A stretch of DNA of 64,000 nucleotides, taken from Rhizobium lentis (GTDB lineage Bacteria > Pseudomonadota > Alphaproteobacteria > Rhizobiales > Rhizobiaceae). The position numbers and the translations under genes are program-made. Below the pieces are notes generated by a model that ran no database searches, was not told where the DNA came from, and was given only the letters and a program-made list of their open reading frames with translations. The DNA lies in NCBI RefSeq assembly GCF_014200175.1, contig NZ_JACHBD010000011.1, positions 186,001-250,000 on the forward strand, written 5' to 3'. Numbering within the stretch: the first letter of the stretch is position 1; every line of letters begins with the position of its first letter. This document shows positions 35,327 through 43,515 of this stretch, one piece after another.

Positions 35327-36173
35327 GGCCGTACCTCCGCCTGCTCCAGCTCTGGATGAGGTTGATGACGAGCAGCATGGCGAAGGAGAGGATCAGCATG
35401 ATCGCCGCAATGCCGGTCGCCGCCGCGTAATTATATTCTTCGAGTTTGATGATGATCAGCAGCGGCGCGATCTCCGATTTGAACGGCAAGTTGCCGGCGA
35501 TGAAGATGACCGAACCATATTCGCCGACGCCGCGGGCAAAGGCGAGCGCGAAGCCGGTGAGCACGGCCGGCGCCAGCCCCGGCAGCAGGACACGGAAAAT
35601 CGTCTGGAAGCGATTGGCACCGAGCGTCGCGGCGGCCTCCTCGACCTCCTTGTCGATTTCCTCCATGACCGGCTGCACGGTGCGCACGACGAAGGGCAGG
35701 CCGACGAAGATCAGCGCCACGACGATGCCGGCCGGCGTGAAGGCGATCTTGATGCCGAGCGGCGTCAGGAATTGGCCGACCCAGCCGTTCGGCGCATAGA
35801 GCGTCGTCAGCGCGATGCCGGCAACCGCGGTCGGCAGTGCGAAGGGCAGGTCGACCATGGCATCAATGACGCGCTTGCCCGGGAAGCGGTAGCGCACCAA
35901 CACCCAGGCGAGGATGATGCCAAAGACGGCATTGACGATCGCGGCGATGAAGGCGCTGCCGAAGCTGATGCGCAGCGCGTTCAGTGTGCGCGGATCGAGC
36001 GCGATCGACCAGAATTTCTCCCAGCCGAGTGCGCTCGACCGGACGGCAAGGCCGGAGAGCGGAATGAGGATCAGAAGGGTGAGCCAGGTCAAGGTAAGGC
36101 CGAGCGCCATTCCGAAACCCGGAATGACGCTCGGCCGCCTGAACCGCCACCGCGTGGGGCTATGTGCTTTCAT
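35316..36173 (-). CDS. cysT: Sulfate ABC permease CysT (CysU)
   Basis: Inner-membrane permease, 285 residues. It has the CysT signature PGFGMALGLTLTWL at the N-terminus, the docking loop VEEAAATLGANRFQTIFRVLLP, and GVGEYGSVIFIAGNLP. It starts 8 bases after the binding-protein stop. Confidence 0.95.
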   Translation of the reverse strand: MKAHSPTRWRFRRPSVIPGFGMALGLTLTWLTLLILIPLSGLAVRSSALGWEKFWSIALDPRTLNALRISFGSAFIAAIVNAVFGIILAWVLVRYRFPGKRVIDAMVDLPFALPTAVAGIALTTLYAPNGWVGQFLTPLGIKIAFTPAGIVVALIFVGLPFVVRTVQPVMEEIDKEVEEAAATLGANRFQTIFRVLLPGLAPAVLTGFALAFARGVGEYGSVIFIAGNLPFKSEIAPLLIIIKLEEYNYAAATGIAAIMLILSFAMLLVINLIQSWSRRRYGHGA

Positions 36174-36181
36174 GAAGTCTA

Positions 36182-37207
36182 TTATTGGGCCGGCTTGTAG
36201 ATTTGGTCAAATACGCCGCCGTCGCCGAAGAATTTCGGCTGCGCTTCCTTCCAGCCGCCGAAATCGTCGATAGTGGCAAGTGTCAGCTTCGGGAAGCGGG
36301 CGATGTCGGCTGGATCGGCGGCTTCGGGCTTGATCGGCCGGTAATAGTGCTTAGCGGCAATCTTCTGGCCCTCGTCCGAATAGAGGTAGTTGAGATAGGC
36401 TTCGGCGACCTTTCGCGTGCCCTTCTTGTCGACATTGCCGTCTACGACGGCGACCGGCGGGTCGGCGCGGATGGAGAAACTCGGTGTTACGATCTCGAAC
36501 TGGTCGGGGCCGAGCTCTTCGAGCGAAAGATAGGCTTCGTTTTCCCAGGCGAGCAGCACGTCGCCGAGGCCGCGCTGAACGAAGGTGGTCGTGGCGCCGC
36601 GCGCGCCGGTATCGAGGACGGGAACGTGCTGCAGCAGTTTCGTCACGTAATCCTGCGCCTTGGCGTCGTCGCCGTCATTGGCATGTTTTGCCCACGCCCA
36701 GGCGGCGAGAAAGTTCCAGCGGGCGCCGCCCGAGGTCTTCGGGTTCGGGGTGATCACCTGCACGTCATCCTTGATCAGATCGCCCCAATCCTTGATGCCC
36801 TTCGGATTGCCTTTGCGGACGAGGAAGACGATCGTTGAGGTGTAGGGCGTTGAATTGTTCGGAAGCTTCGTCTTCCAGTCTGCCGGGATCTTGCCGGTCG
36901 CCTTGGCGATGGCGTCGATATCGCCTTCGAGCGCCAGTGTCACGACATCGGCGTCGAGGCCATCGATGACGGAGCGCGCCTGGGCGCCCGAACCGCCATG
37001 AGACGCTTTGATGGTCACGGCTTCACCGCTGTCCTTCTGCCACTTGGCGGCAAAGGCGGCGTTGAAATCCTTATACAATTCCCGGGTTGGATCATAGGAA
37101 ACGTTAAGAAGCGTCTGATCCGCGAAGGCCGGAGCAATGCTGCCGATCGCGAAGCTGCCCGCCATGACCGCAGCCGCGAGGAGCCGGGTGAGCCGTTGTG
37201 TCTGCAT
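36182..37207 (-). CDS. Periplasmic sulfate-binding protein
   Basis: Sulfate/thiosulfate-binding protein (Sbp/CysP type), 341 residues. The signal peptide ends AFA near residue 29. Mature start DQTLLNVSYDPTRELY and the SHGGSGAQARSVIDG and PKTSGGARWN segments are typical sulfate-contact regions. First gene of the operon sbp-cysT-cysW-cysA reading leftward. A good AGGAGGG ribosome site is just upstream. Confidence 0.95.
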   Translation of the reverse strand: MQTQRLTRLLAAAVMAGSFAIGSIAPAFADQTLLNVSYDPTRELYKDFNAAFAAKWQKDSGEAVTIKASHGGSGAQARSVIDGLDADVVTLALEGDIDAIAKATGKIPADWKTKLPNNSTPYTSTIVFLVRKGNPKGIKDWGDLIKDDVQVITPNPKTSGGARWNFLAAWAWAKHANDGDDAKAQDYVTKLLQHVPVLDTGARGATTTFVQRGLGDVLLAWENEAYLSLEELGPDQFEIVTPSFSIRADPPVAVVDGNVDKKGTRKVAEAYLNYLYSDEGQKIAAKHYYRPIKPEAADPADIARFPKLTLATIDDFGGWKEAQPKFFGDGGVFDQIYKPAQ

Positions 37208-37565
37208 GGGAACCCTCCTGTTTGTGACTTAACTCTATCAAGTCAGTCGTATAATGAAACGAAACATCTTCCGGTTCCGACGGGTCGGTTAGAATGTCAT
37301 TCCATTTCAAGGGAGATTTTGAAATGGAGATACCGGAGTTGGCCGCGGCAATCGGGGCCGTTGCCGCCACCATGCCGCAAAACCGTGTTTTTTTGGCCAC
37401 AGTTTCTCCACAACAGACGCGGGCGATGCTGATTTTTGCCCGGATTCTGCCGCGGTGAGATTTGCGGATTCCTATATGGCGGCGGTGCGGTCGTATTTGC
37501 CGGCCGCTACGTGGGGGCATCCCTTGAAATGCGCCTCGCATTCCAACCTGTTAGGGCCATTCAAA
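37208..37565. other. Divergent regulatory region between sulfate operon and porin
   Basis: No gene is convincing here. On the sulfate side a TATACG-like -10 element lies about 45 bases upstream of the ATG, with the dyad listed separately next to it. The porin side has a 100-base AT-mixed stretch before the ATG. Frames reading through the region lack start signals. Confidence 0.45.
37225..37245. promoter_or_regulatory. Dyad in the sulfate operon leader, possible operator
   Basis: TGACTT, 9 bases, AAGTCA: a 6-bp inverted repeat 18-38 bases upstream of the binding-protein ATG and just downstream of the putative promoter. The layout fits a LysR-type or repressor site for sulfur control; the protein is not known. 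Confidence 0.35.
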
Positions 37566-38582
37566 ATGACTATCAGAACTATCCTGTTTGCCTCCGTTGC
37601 CGCCCTTGTCGCCGCCTCCGGAGCACGCGCAGCCGACGCCATCGTGGCGGCGGAACCCGAGCCCGTGGAATATGTTCGCGTTTGCGACGCCTACGGCACC
37701 GGCTATTTTTATATTCCGGGAACGGAAACATGCCTTTCGATCGGCGGCTACATCCGTACCGAAGTGCGCTTCGGTGACAACATTTCCGGCGATTCCGACG
37801 TAAACTTCTGGACCCGCGGTCAGGTCACCTTCCAGGCCAAGAACGACACCGAGTTCGGCACGCTGACCGGCGTCATGACCCTGCGCTACAATGCCGACAA
37901 CGCCTCCGATCAGGAAGCGCTGCTGGACGAAGGCTATCTCGATATCGCCGGCTTCCGCGTCGGTAAGCTCTATAGCTGGTGGGATGACGACATGAGTGGC
38001 GAGACCGATACGCTCGCCAGCAACGAGACAACCCACAACTCGATCCGTTATCAGTACGAGAATGGCGCTTTCGCCGCCGGCCTCTCGGTCGACGAGCTGG
38101 AAGAAGACTATGCCACCAAGCCGGGCGAAGGCCCGAACAACTTCGGTGTCGCAGGCCAGGTTTCCTACAAGGCCGGCGCCATCAGCGCTTACCTGCTTGC
38201 CGGTTATGACACCGACACCAGCGAAGTCGCCGTCCGCGGCATCGTTTATGCCGACATCGGTCCGGGCACGCTCGGCATCGCCGGCATCTGGGCAAGCGGC
38301 GCCAACTACTACTACGAAGAGTCCGAGTGGACGATCGCAGCAGAATATGCCTTGAAGATCAACGACAAGTGGTCGGTCACCCCCGGCTTCCAGTACTTCG
38401 AAAACATCGCTCTCGAGGCTGACGGCAATGGCTTCACCGGCGGCAGCGCCTACACAACCGGTGTCACGATCGACTACCAGATCGTCGAAGACCTGCGTTC
38501 GAAGCTGAGCGTGCAGTATCACGATGAGGACGAAGGCGACGACGAAGTCTTCGGCTTCCTGCGCTTCCAGCGCGATTTCTAA
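37566..38582 (+). CDS. RopA-type outer membrane porin
   Basis: Outer-membrane trimeric porin of the alphaproteobacterial Porin_2 family, 338 residues. Signal peptide about 1-22 (cleavage after ARA). The mature start has VRVCDAYGTGYFYIPGTETC with the family's disulfide Cys pair, then SIGGYIRTEVRFGDN. Alternating beta strands are rich in Tyr and acidic residues. The C-terminus ends in the outer-membrane insertion signal (FLRFQRDF, final Phe). A strong terminator follows. Confidence 0.93.
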   Translation: MTIRTILFASVAALVAASGARAADAIVAAEPEPVEYVRVCDAYGTGYFYIPGTETCLSIGGYIRTEVRFGDNISGDSDVNFWTRGQVTFQAKNDTEFGTLTGVMTLRYNADNASDQEALLDEGYLDIAGFRVGKLYSWWDDDMSGETDTLASNETTHNSIRYQYENGAFAAGLSVDELEEDYATKPGEGPNNFGVAGQVSYKAGAISAYLLAGYDTDTSEVAVRGIVYADIGPGTLGIAGIWASGANYYYEESEWTIAAEYALKINDKWSVTPGFQYFENIALEADGNGFTGGSAYTTGVTIDYQIVEDLRSKLSVQYHDEDEGDDEVFGFLRFQRDF

Positions 38583-38604
38583 GATCGCCTGATTGCAGAC
38601 GAGC

Positions 38605-38631
38605 GGCGCGGCCTTCGGGCCGCGCCTTTTT
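38605..38631 (+). terminator. Rho-independent terminator of the porin gene
   Basis: Perfect 9-bp stem GGCGCGGCC / GGCCGCGCC with a TTCG tetraloop followed by TTTTT, 22 bases after the porin stop. It reaches the stop codon of the convergent EIIA gene. Confidence 0.9.
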
Positions 38632-39086
38632 CATGTCCGCGGGTCGGAGATGAAATCGGAATAGAATTCGTCGGCCGTCCTTGCCTTGCGCATGGCGGCG
38701 AGTACGCCGTCCGATTGCAGCCGCCGGGCGATGGCGGACAGCACGTTCAGATATTCGCCGCGGTTGTTCTCCCCGAAAAGCATCACGACGGCGATGTCGG
38801 CCGGGCTATCGTCGATCGCCTCGAAGTCCAGCGGCCGGGAAAAGCGGATGAGCAGACCGCGCGGGCTGCTCATGGTCTCGATCGCCGCATGCGGAATGGC
38901 GATGCCGTTGCCGATTCCGGTGGAGCCAAGCTTTTCACGGGCTTCGAGCGCCTTCAGGATGATCTGCGCGTCGACGGAAAAGGCCATGGCCGCCTTGTCC
39001 GCGATGGTCTGCAGCGCTCGCCATTTCGCCGGAGCCGACACGCCGATGAAAGTGTGTTCCGGCCGGATGATGTTGGGAAGGTTCAT
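38631..39086 (-). CDS. PtsN-like EIIA(Ntr) protein
   Basis: Phosphotransferase IIA component of the nitrogen-type PTS, 151 residues. The phosphorylated His is H66 in GIGNGIAIPHAA, the family's active site. It starts 53 bases after the kdpE stop on the same strand and is probably the last gene of the kdp locus. In Escherichia coli, unphosphorylated EIIA(Ntr) binds KdpD and boosts kdp expression, and similar control by PtsN proteins has been reported in Rhizobium. Sequence differs from a canonical chromosomal PtsN, which normally sits near rpoN, so this is likely a second, K-linked copy. Confidence 0.88.
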   Translation of the reverse strand: MNLPNIIRPEHTFIGVSAPAKWRALQTIADKAAMAFSVDAQIILKALEAREKLGSTGIGNGIAIPHAAIETMSSPRGLLIRFSRPLDFEAIDDSPADIAVVMLFGENNRGEYLNVLSAIARRLQSDGVLAAMRKARTADEFYSDFISDPRT

Positions 39087-39139
39087 GTCATTCTCGATAT
39101 AGTCGGCTCGAAGGTCAGCAACGGGGAAGGGGAGGGATG

Positions 39140-39832
39140 TCAGTCCGGTTCCCTGAGCCGGTAGCCGACTCCGGTCTCGGTGGTAATATAGTGCGGCTGA
39201 TCCGGAATTTTCTCGACCTTTTGCCTGATCTGTCTGATGTAGACGCGCAGATATTGCACGTCAGCCGCCGGCCCCCATACCTGCTTCAACAGAAACTGGT
39301 GGGTCAGCACCTTGCCCGCATGCTGGGCCAGCACGCGCAGAATGTCGTATTCTTTCGGCGACAGTTTTAGTTCCTCGCCGTCGACCTTGACGATACGCTT
39401 GACGAGGTCGATCGACAGCCCGCCGGTCTGGAAGATCGCCTTTTCCCCCTGTTGCTGCAGTCTGTGACGCAGCGCCACCCGGATACGGGCGCCGAGCTCG
39501 TTGATGCCGAAGGGCTTGGTGACATAATCGTCGGCGCCGCTTTCCAGCGCCTTGACGATGCCGGCCTCGTCGGTGCGGCTGGACAGGATGACAACAGGCA
39601 TGGAAAGCCTTCCGCCGCGCCACTCCTGCAAGAGGTCATGGCCCGGCGTGTCGGGCAGGCCAAGATCGAGCACGACGAGGTCGGGCATGTCGTCGGCGAC
39701 CGACTGGCGGGCGCTCTCGGCATTCGGCGCCTCCTGCACGTCATAGCCCTGCGCGGTCAGGCCGACGCGGAGCAGCTTGCGGATCGGAGGCTCGTCGTCG
39801 ACGACGAGGATTTTGACGGCTGAACCGGTCAT
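39140..39832 (-). CDS. kdpE: Response regulator KdpE
   Basis: OmpR-type regulator of the kdp operon, 230 residues. The receiver domain has the phosphorylated D56 in LVVLDLGLPD, and the switch Lys in YVTKPFG. The C-terminal winged helix (about 130-228) contains LSPKEYDILRVLAQHAGKVL and VYIRQIRQKVE, typical of KdpE. It overlaps the kdpD stop by 4 bases. Confidence 0.95.
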   Translation of the reverse strand: MTGSAVKILVVDDEPPIRKLLRVGLTAQGYDVQEAPNAESARQSVADDMPDLVVLDLGLPDTPGHDLLQEWRGGRLSMPVVILSSRTDEAGIVKALESGADDYVTKPFGINELGARIRVALRHRLQQQGEKAIFQTGGLSIDLVKRIVKVDGEELKLSPKEYDILRVLAQHAGKVLTHQFLLKQVWGPAADVQYLRVYIRQIRQKVEKIPDQPHYITTETGVGYRLREPD

Positions 39833-42537
39833 TTGAGTTCATCCAGTTTCGGAATGTCGTTGGGTTTCGGCAGGCGGATGGTGAAGACGGCGCCCGGGCG
39901 TCCCCTCCGGTTTCCGGCCGCGATCGTGCCGCCCATCGCCTCGATGAAGCCGCGGCAGATGGACAGGCCAAGCCCGGTGCCGGCGCGCACCTGGTCGCCC
40001 TTGCGGACCCGGTAGAAAGTGTCGAAGACGCGGGCAAAGTCGGGCGGCGGAATGCCCGGGCCTTCGTCCGAGACCTGCACGACGACATTGTCGGCATCGG
40101 CCCAGCCTTCGATTTGGATCACCGATCCCGCAGGCGCGTATTTGGCGGCATTGTCGAGCAGGTTGAAGATCACCTGCTCGAACAGGACAGGATCGACCCG
40201 CACCATCGGCAGCTCGGCGGGGATGCTCATCTCGGTCTTGTGATGCTCCAGGATCTTTGCGGCGCGGGCCAGCGCGCTGCCGACGATATCGCCGGCATAG
40301 TGCAGCGCAGAGTTCGGCTCCATTGCGCCGGACTCGATCTTGGTCATGTCGAGCAGATTGGCGATGAAACGGTTGAGACGCTCCGATTCGTCGACGACGG
40401 TGGAAAGTAGGTCAGCGCGATCCTCCTCCGGCATCGAGGCGAAATAATCGCGCAGCGTGCCGGCGGCGCCGAGGATGGCAGCAAGCGGCGTCTTCAGATC
40501 ATGCGAGATCGAGGTGAGCAGGGCCGAGCGCAGCCGGTCGGCTTCAGCCGCAAGTCTTGCCCGGTCGACGTCGGCGACGAGCTGGACGCGTTCGATGGCA
40601 AGGGCTGCCTGGTCGGCCAGCGCATCGAGCAGCCGCTGCTGCTCGGGCGTCAGCAGCGGCCCGTCGCGGCGGTCGCTGTCGAGGCCGATGACGCCGACGG
40701 CGGTGCGCCCGGTTCGGAGCGGCACATACAGGCGCTTGGCGCCGGGCAGGGTGTCGGCACCGCGGCCGGCGGCGTGATTGTGCTCCCAGGCCCAGCGGGC
40801 AGCGGCGATATCGGCATCGTCAAGCGTATCGTCGGGCGGATAGCCGGCCCTGACGGCGATAGTGCCTTCCTCGGGCAGCAGCAGCACGACGCGAACCTTC
40901 AGCATCGAGGCGAGTTGGAAGGCCGTCGCCCAGAGCACGTCGTCGAGCGTGCCGGTGCCGGCGAGTTTTTTCGAGAAGAGATAGAGATCTTCCGTCGTAC
41001 GCGCCCGCTGCCGGGCGGCGGCAGCCTGGCGCTGCACGGTCGCGGTCAGGTTGCTGGCGATAATGGCGACGCCGAGGAAGAAGAAGAAAGCGAGCACGCT
41101 TTCCGGATCGCTGATCGTCAGCGTGTAGCGCGGCGGCAGGAAGAAGAAGTTGAAGGATAGCGCGCCGAGAATGCAGCTGTAGAGCGCCGGCCGCAGGCCG
41201 TTGAGGACGGCGGAGGTCAGCACCGCCATCAGAAAGACCAGGGCGAGGTTGCGCACGTCAAGCACTTGGTCGAGGACGATGCTGACGCCCAGCGCGATGG
41301 CGACATAAACGGTCGCCAGCAGATAGGCCCGGAAATCCAGTTGCGGCGCGGCGGGGGCGGCCTTGATCCCGTGCGCGGTGGTGCCGTCCTTCTCGGTGCC
41401 CGAGATGACATGGACGCTGATCTCACCTGTCTTGCGGATCAGCTCGTCGGTGATCGAGCGGCTCCACCAGTCGCGCCAGGTCGGCTTCTTCGGGGCGCCG
41501 ATGACGATGTGGGTCACGTTGTTGGCGGTGGCATGGCGGACGAGCTCCTCGGCCACCTCTCGGCCAGGAATGGTGATTGCCTCGCCGCCGAGCTGTTCGG
41601 CAAGCCGCAGGGTGGCGGCGATCGTATCGCGCTCGGCTTCGCTGAGGTTGATCGAGTGGTTGGTCTCGATATAGACGGCGGCCCAGGGCGCCCGCAGCCG
41701 CGAGGCCATGCGCGAGGCGTAGCGCACCAGAGAGGCCGAGCGCGGGTGATGATCGACGGAGACGAGAACGCGTTCGCCCGCCGCCCAGGGGCCCGATATG
41801 GCGTGAGCCTGCATGTGGGTCAGCAACTGGTCGTCGACGCACTGGGCGGTCTTGCGCAGCGCCAGCTCGCGGAGCGCCGTCAGGTTGCCCGGCGTGAAAT
41901 AATTGGTCAGCGCCCGCTCGGCCGTGCGCGGCATGTAGACCTTGCCGTCATGCAGGCGCTTGATCAGATCGTCCGGCGTCAGATCGATGATCTCGACATC
42001 GTCGGCAAGATCGATGATCGAATCCGGCACCGTTTCGCGCACCCGGATGCGGGTGATCTGCGAGACGACGTCGTTCAGGCTCTCGACATGCTGGATGTTG
42101 AGCGTCGTATAGACGTCGATGCCGCGATCGAGCAGCTCCTTGACGTCGAGGTAACGCTTCGGGTGGCGGCTGCCCTCGGCATTGGTGTGGGCGAGTTCGT
42201 CGACGAGCACGAGATCCGGCCGGCGGGCGAGGATGCCGTCGAGGTCCATTTCCTCGAGCAGCCGGCCCTTATAGTCGATTTCGACGCGGGGAATGATCTC
42301 GAAGCCGGCGACGAGCGCCTCCGTCTCCTTGCGGCCATGGGTTTCGACGACGCCGATGACGACGTCGAGACCATCGGCCATCTTGGCGCGGCCGGAGATC
42401 AGCATCTCGTAGGTCTTGCCGACACCGGGGGCGGCGCCGAGGAAAATCTTCAGACGGCCGCGCGTTTCCGCCCGGGCTTTTTCGAGAAGCGCGTCGGGCG
42501 AGGGCCTGCCGGCCGGGTCGCGATTGTCGTCTGGCAT
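39829..42537 (-). CDS. kdpD: Sensor histidine kinase KdpD
   Basis: Turgor/K+ sensor kinase, 902 residues. The N-terminal KdpD domain has Walker A GAAPGVGKTYEM and VDELAHTN. A USP-like domain follows (about 250-370), then four membrane helices (about 400-500), a GAF domain (about 530-650), and the kinase core with phospho-acceptor His in SISHDLKTPLAAI and the N/G boxes FNLLDNAAKYAP and DEGPGIP. The distance to kdpC is 348 bases and contains a palindromic repeat, so it may have partly separate expression. Confidence 0.95.
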   Translation of the reverse strand: MPDDNRDPAGRPSPDALLEKARAETRGRLKIFLGAAPGVGKTYEMLISGRAKMADGLDVVIGVVETHGRKETEALVAGFEIIPRVEIDYKGRLLEEMDLDGILARRPDLVLVDELAHTNAEGSRHPKRYLDVKELLDRGIDVYTTLNIQHVESLNDVVSQITRIRVRETVPDSIIDLADDVEIIDLTPDDLIKRLHDGKVYMPRTAERALTNYFTPGNLTALRELALRKTAQCVDDQLLTHMQAHAISGPWAAGERVLVSVDHHPRSASLVRYASRMASRLRAPWAAVYIETNHSINLSEAERDTIAATLRLAEQLGGEAITIPGREVAEELVRHATANNVTHIVIGAPKKPTWRDWWSRSITDELIRKTGEISVHVISGTEKDGTTAHGIKAAPAAPQLDFRAYLLATVYVAIALGVSIVLDQVLDVRNLALVFLMAVLTSAVLNGLRPALYSCILGALSFNFFFLPPRYTLTISDPESVLAFFFFLGVAIIASNLTATVQRQAAAARQRARTTEDLYLFSKKLAGTGTLDDVLWATAFQLASMLKVRVVLLLPEEGTIAVRAGYPPDDTLDDADIAAARWAWEHNHAAGRGADTLPGAKRLYVPLRTGRTAVGVIGLDSDRRDGPLLTPEQQRLLDALADQAALAIERVQLVADVDRARLAAEADRLRSALLTSISHDLKTPLAAILGAAGTLRDYFASMPEEDRADLLSTVVDESERLNRFIANLLDMTKIESGAMEPNSALHYAGDIVGSALARAAKILEHHKTEMSIPAELPMVRVDPVLFEQVIFNLLDNAAKYAPAGSVIQIEGWADADNVVVQVSDEGPGIPPPDFARVFDTFYRVRKGDQVRAGTGLGLSICRGFIEAMGGTIAAGNRRGRPGAVFTIRLPKPNDIPKLDELK

Positions 42538-42885
42538 GCGTGTGGTCTTTCTGCAGATACCTGTGCTTGAGGATGGGTTCTCCTCGCGACCCCTCGTTAA
42601 ATCACTTCAGCCGACGGGCCGACGTCGCTTGACTCAGTTGGCGGAAGGCATTCCGGGGCCTCTAGCTGCGAATAGCTCCTTATGCCCGCCCCGCCCTCCG
42701 TCATGCTCGGCCTTGAGCCGAGCATCCATACGGCCCAGCGGCCCGCGACATAGATCCTCGGGTCAAGCCCGAGGATGACGAAGAGTGGGGTTGGCCTTCT
42801 CGCCAAAGCCGCCCCGGCCAGCAAGCGCACCGCGTCTCGGATGCTCATCAGGCCGCCTACTTACTCTCCACCCAGCCAACGAACA
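42538..42885. other. Gap between kdpC and kdpD
   Basis: No gene. A palindromic repeat occupies 42699-42780; the rest is unremarkable. A reading frame over 42597-42848 only translates the repeat. Confidence 0.6.
42699..42780. repeat. Double-hairpin intergenic palindromic repeat
   Basis: Ends CGTCAT / ATGACG are inverted. Inside are two perfect hairpins, ATGCTCGGC-CTTGA-GCCGAGCAT pattern (42703-42725) and ATCCTCGGG-TCAAG-CCCGAGGAT pattern (42754-42776). The two hairpins are near copies of one another in opposite orientation. This is a widespread type of repeat in rhizobial genomes. Confidence 0.75.
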
Positions 42886-43455
42886 TCACTCAGTCATAGA
42901 AGCATCAAGGCTCTGATTCAACGCCAGAACATTGACTGTGGGTTCGCCGAGAATGCCGAGTTCGCGGTCTTGAACGGCGCCGTCGACCAGCGCCTTCACT
43001 TTGGCCTCGTCAAGGTTCCGCGCCTTGGCGACACGTGCCACCTGGAAATAGGCGGCCTCCGGCGAAATATCGGGATCGAGGCCGCTGCCCGAGGCGGTGA
43101 CGAGGTCGGCGGGCACCGCCGCATTCGGGTTCTCCGCCTTGGCCGCCTCGTAGTCGCCCTTGACCCGGTCGATCAGCTTCTGGCTGGTCGGGCCGAGGTT
43201 GGAGCCGCTGGAGGCGGCGGCATTGTAGCCGTCGCCGGCAGCCGAGGGACGGCCGCGGAAATATTTGTCGCTGGTGAAAGACTGGCCGATCAGCGTCGAG
43301 CCGATCACCGCGCCGTTCTTCTCGACGAGGCTGCCGTTCGCCTGGGTGGGGAACAGGGCCTGTGCAGCGCCGGTCATGGCGAGTGGGTAGAGAAGGCCGG
43401 TGATCACGGTGGTGGCAAGGATCATGACGACCGCAGGGCGAAATTCTTTCAACAT
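42886..43455 (-). CDS. kdpC: K+-transporting ATPase subunit KdpC
   Basis: Single-span inner-membrane subunit of KdpFABC, 189 residues from the ATG at 43455. The upstream alternative at 43479 is rejected because AAGGAG is 7 bases before 43455. The membrane helix is about residues 6-30 (VVMILATTVITGLLYPLAMT). Family motifs: GSTLIGQSF, YFRGRPSA and the C-terminal SGSGLDPDISPEAA. The last 20 residues are polar. Confidence 0.94.
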   Translation of the reverse strand: MLKEFRPAVVMILATTVITGLLYPLAMTGAAQALFPTQANGSLVEKNGAVIGSTLIGQSFTSDKYFRGRPSAAGDGYNAAASSGSNLGPTSQKLIDRVKGDYEAAKAENPNAAVPADLVTASGSGLDPDISPEAAYFQVARVAKARNLDEAKVKALVDGAVQDRELGILGEPTVNVLALNQSLDASMTE

Positions 43456-43515
43456 TGTTCTGCTCCTTGGAAAGTTCACGTGGAGACCGGTTCCGGTGAG
43501 GAACCGTATCTTCCG

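Noticed and set aside
42597..42848. 83-residue frame on the minus strand between kdpC and kdpD
   Set aside because: It merely translates the palindromic repeat (ILGLDPRIYVAG-type peptide seen from such repeats in many rhizobia).
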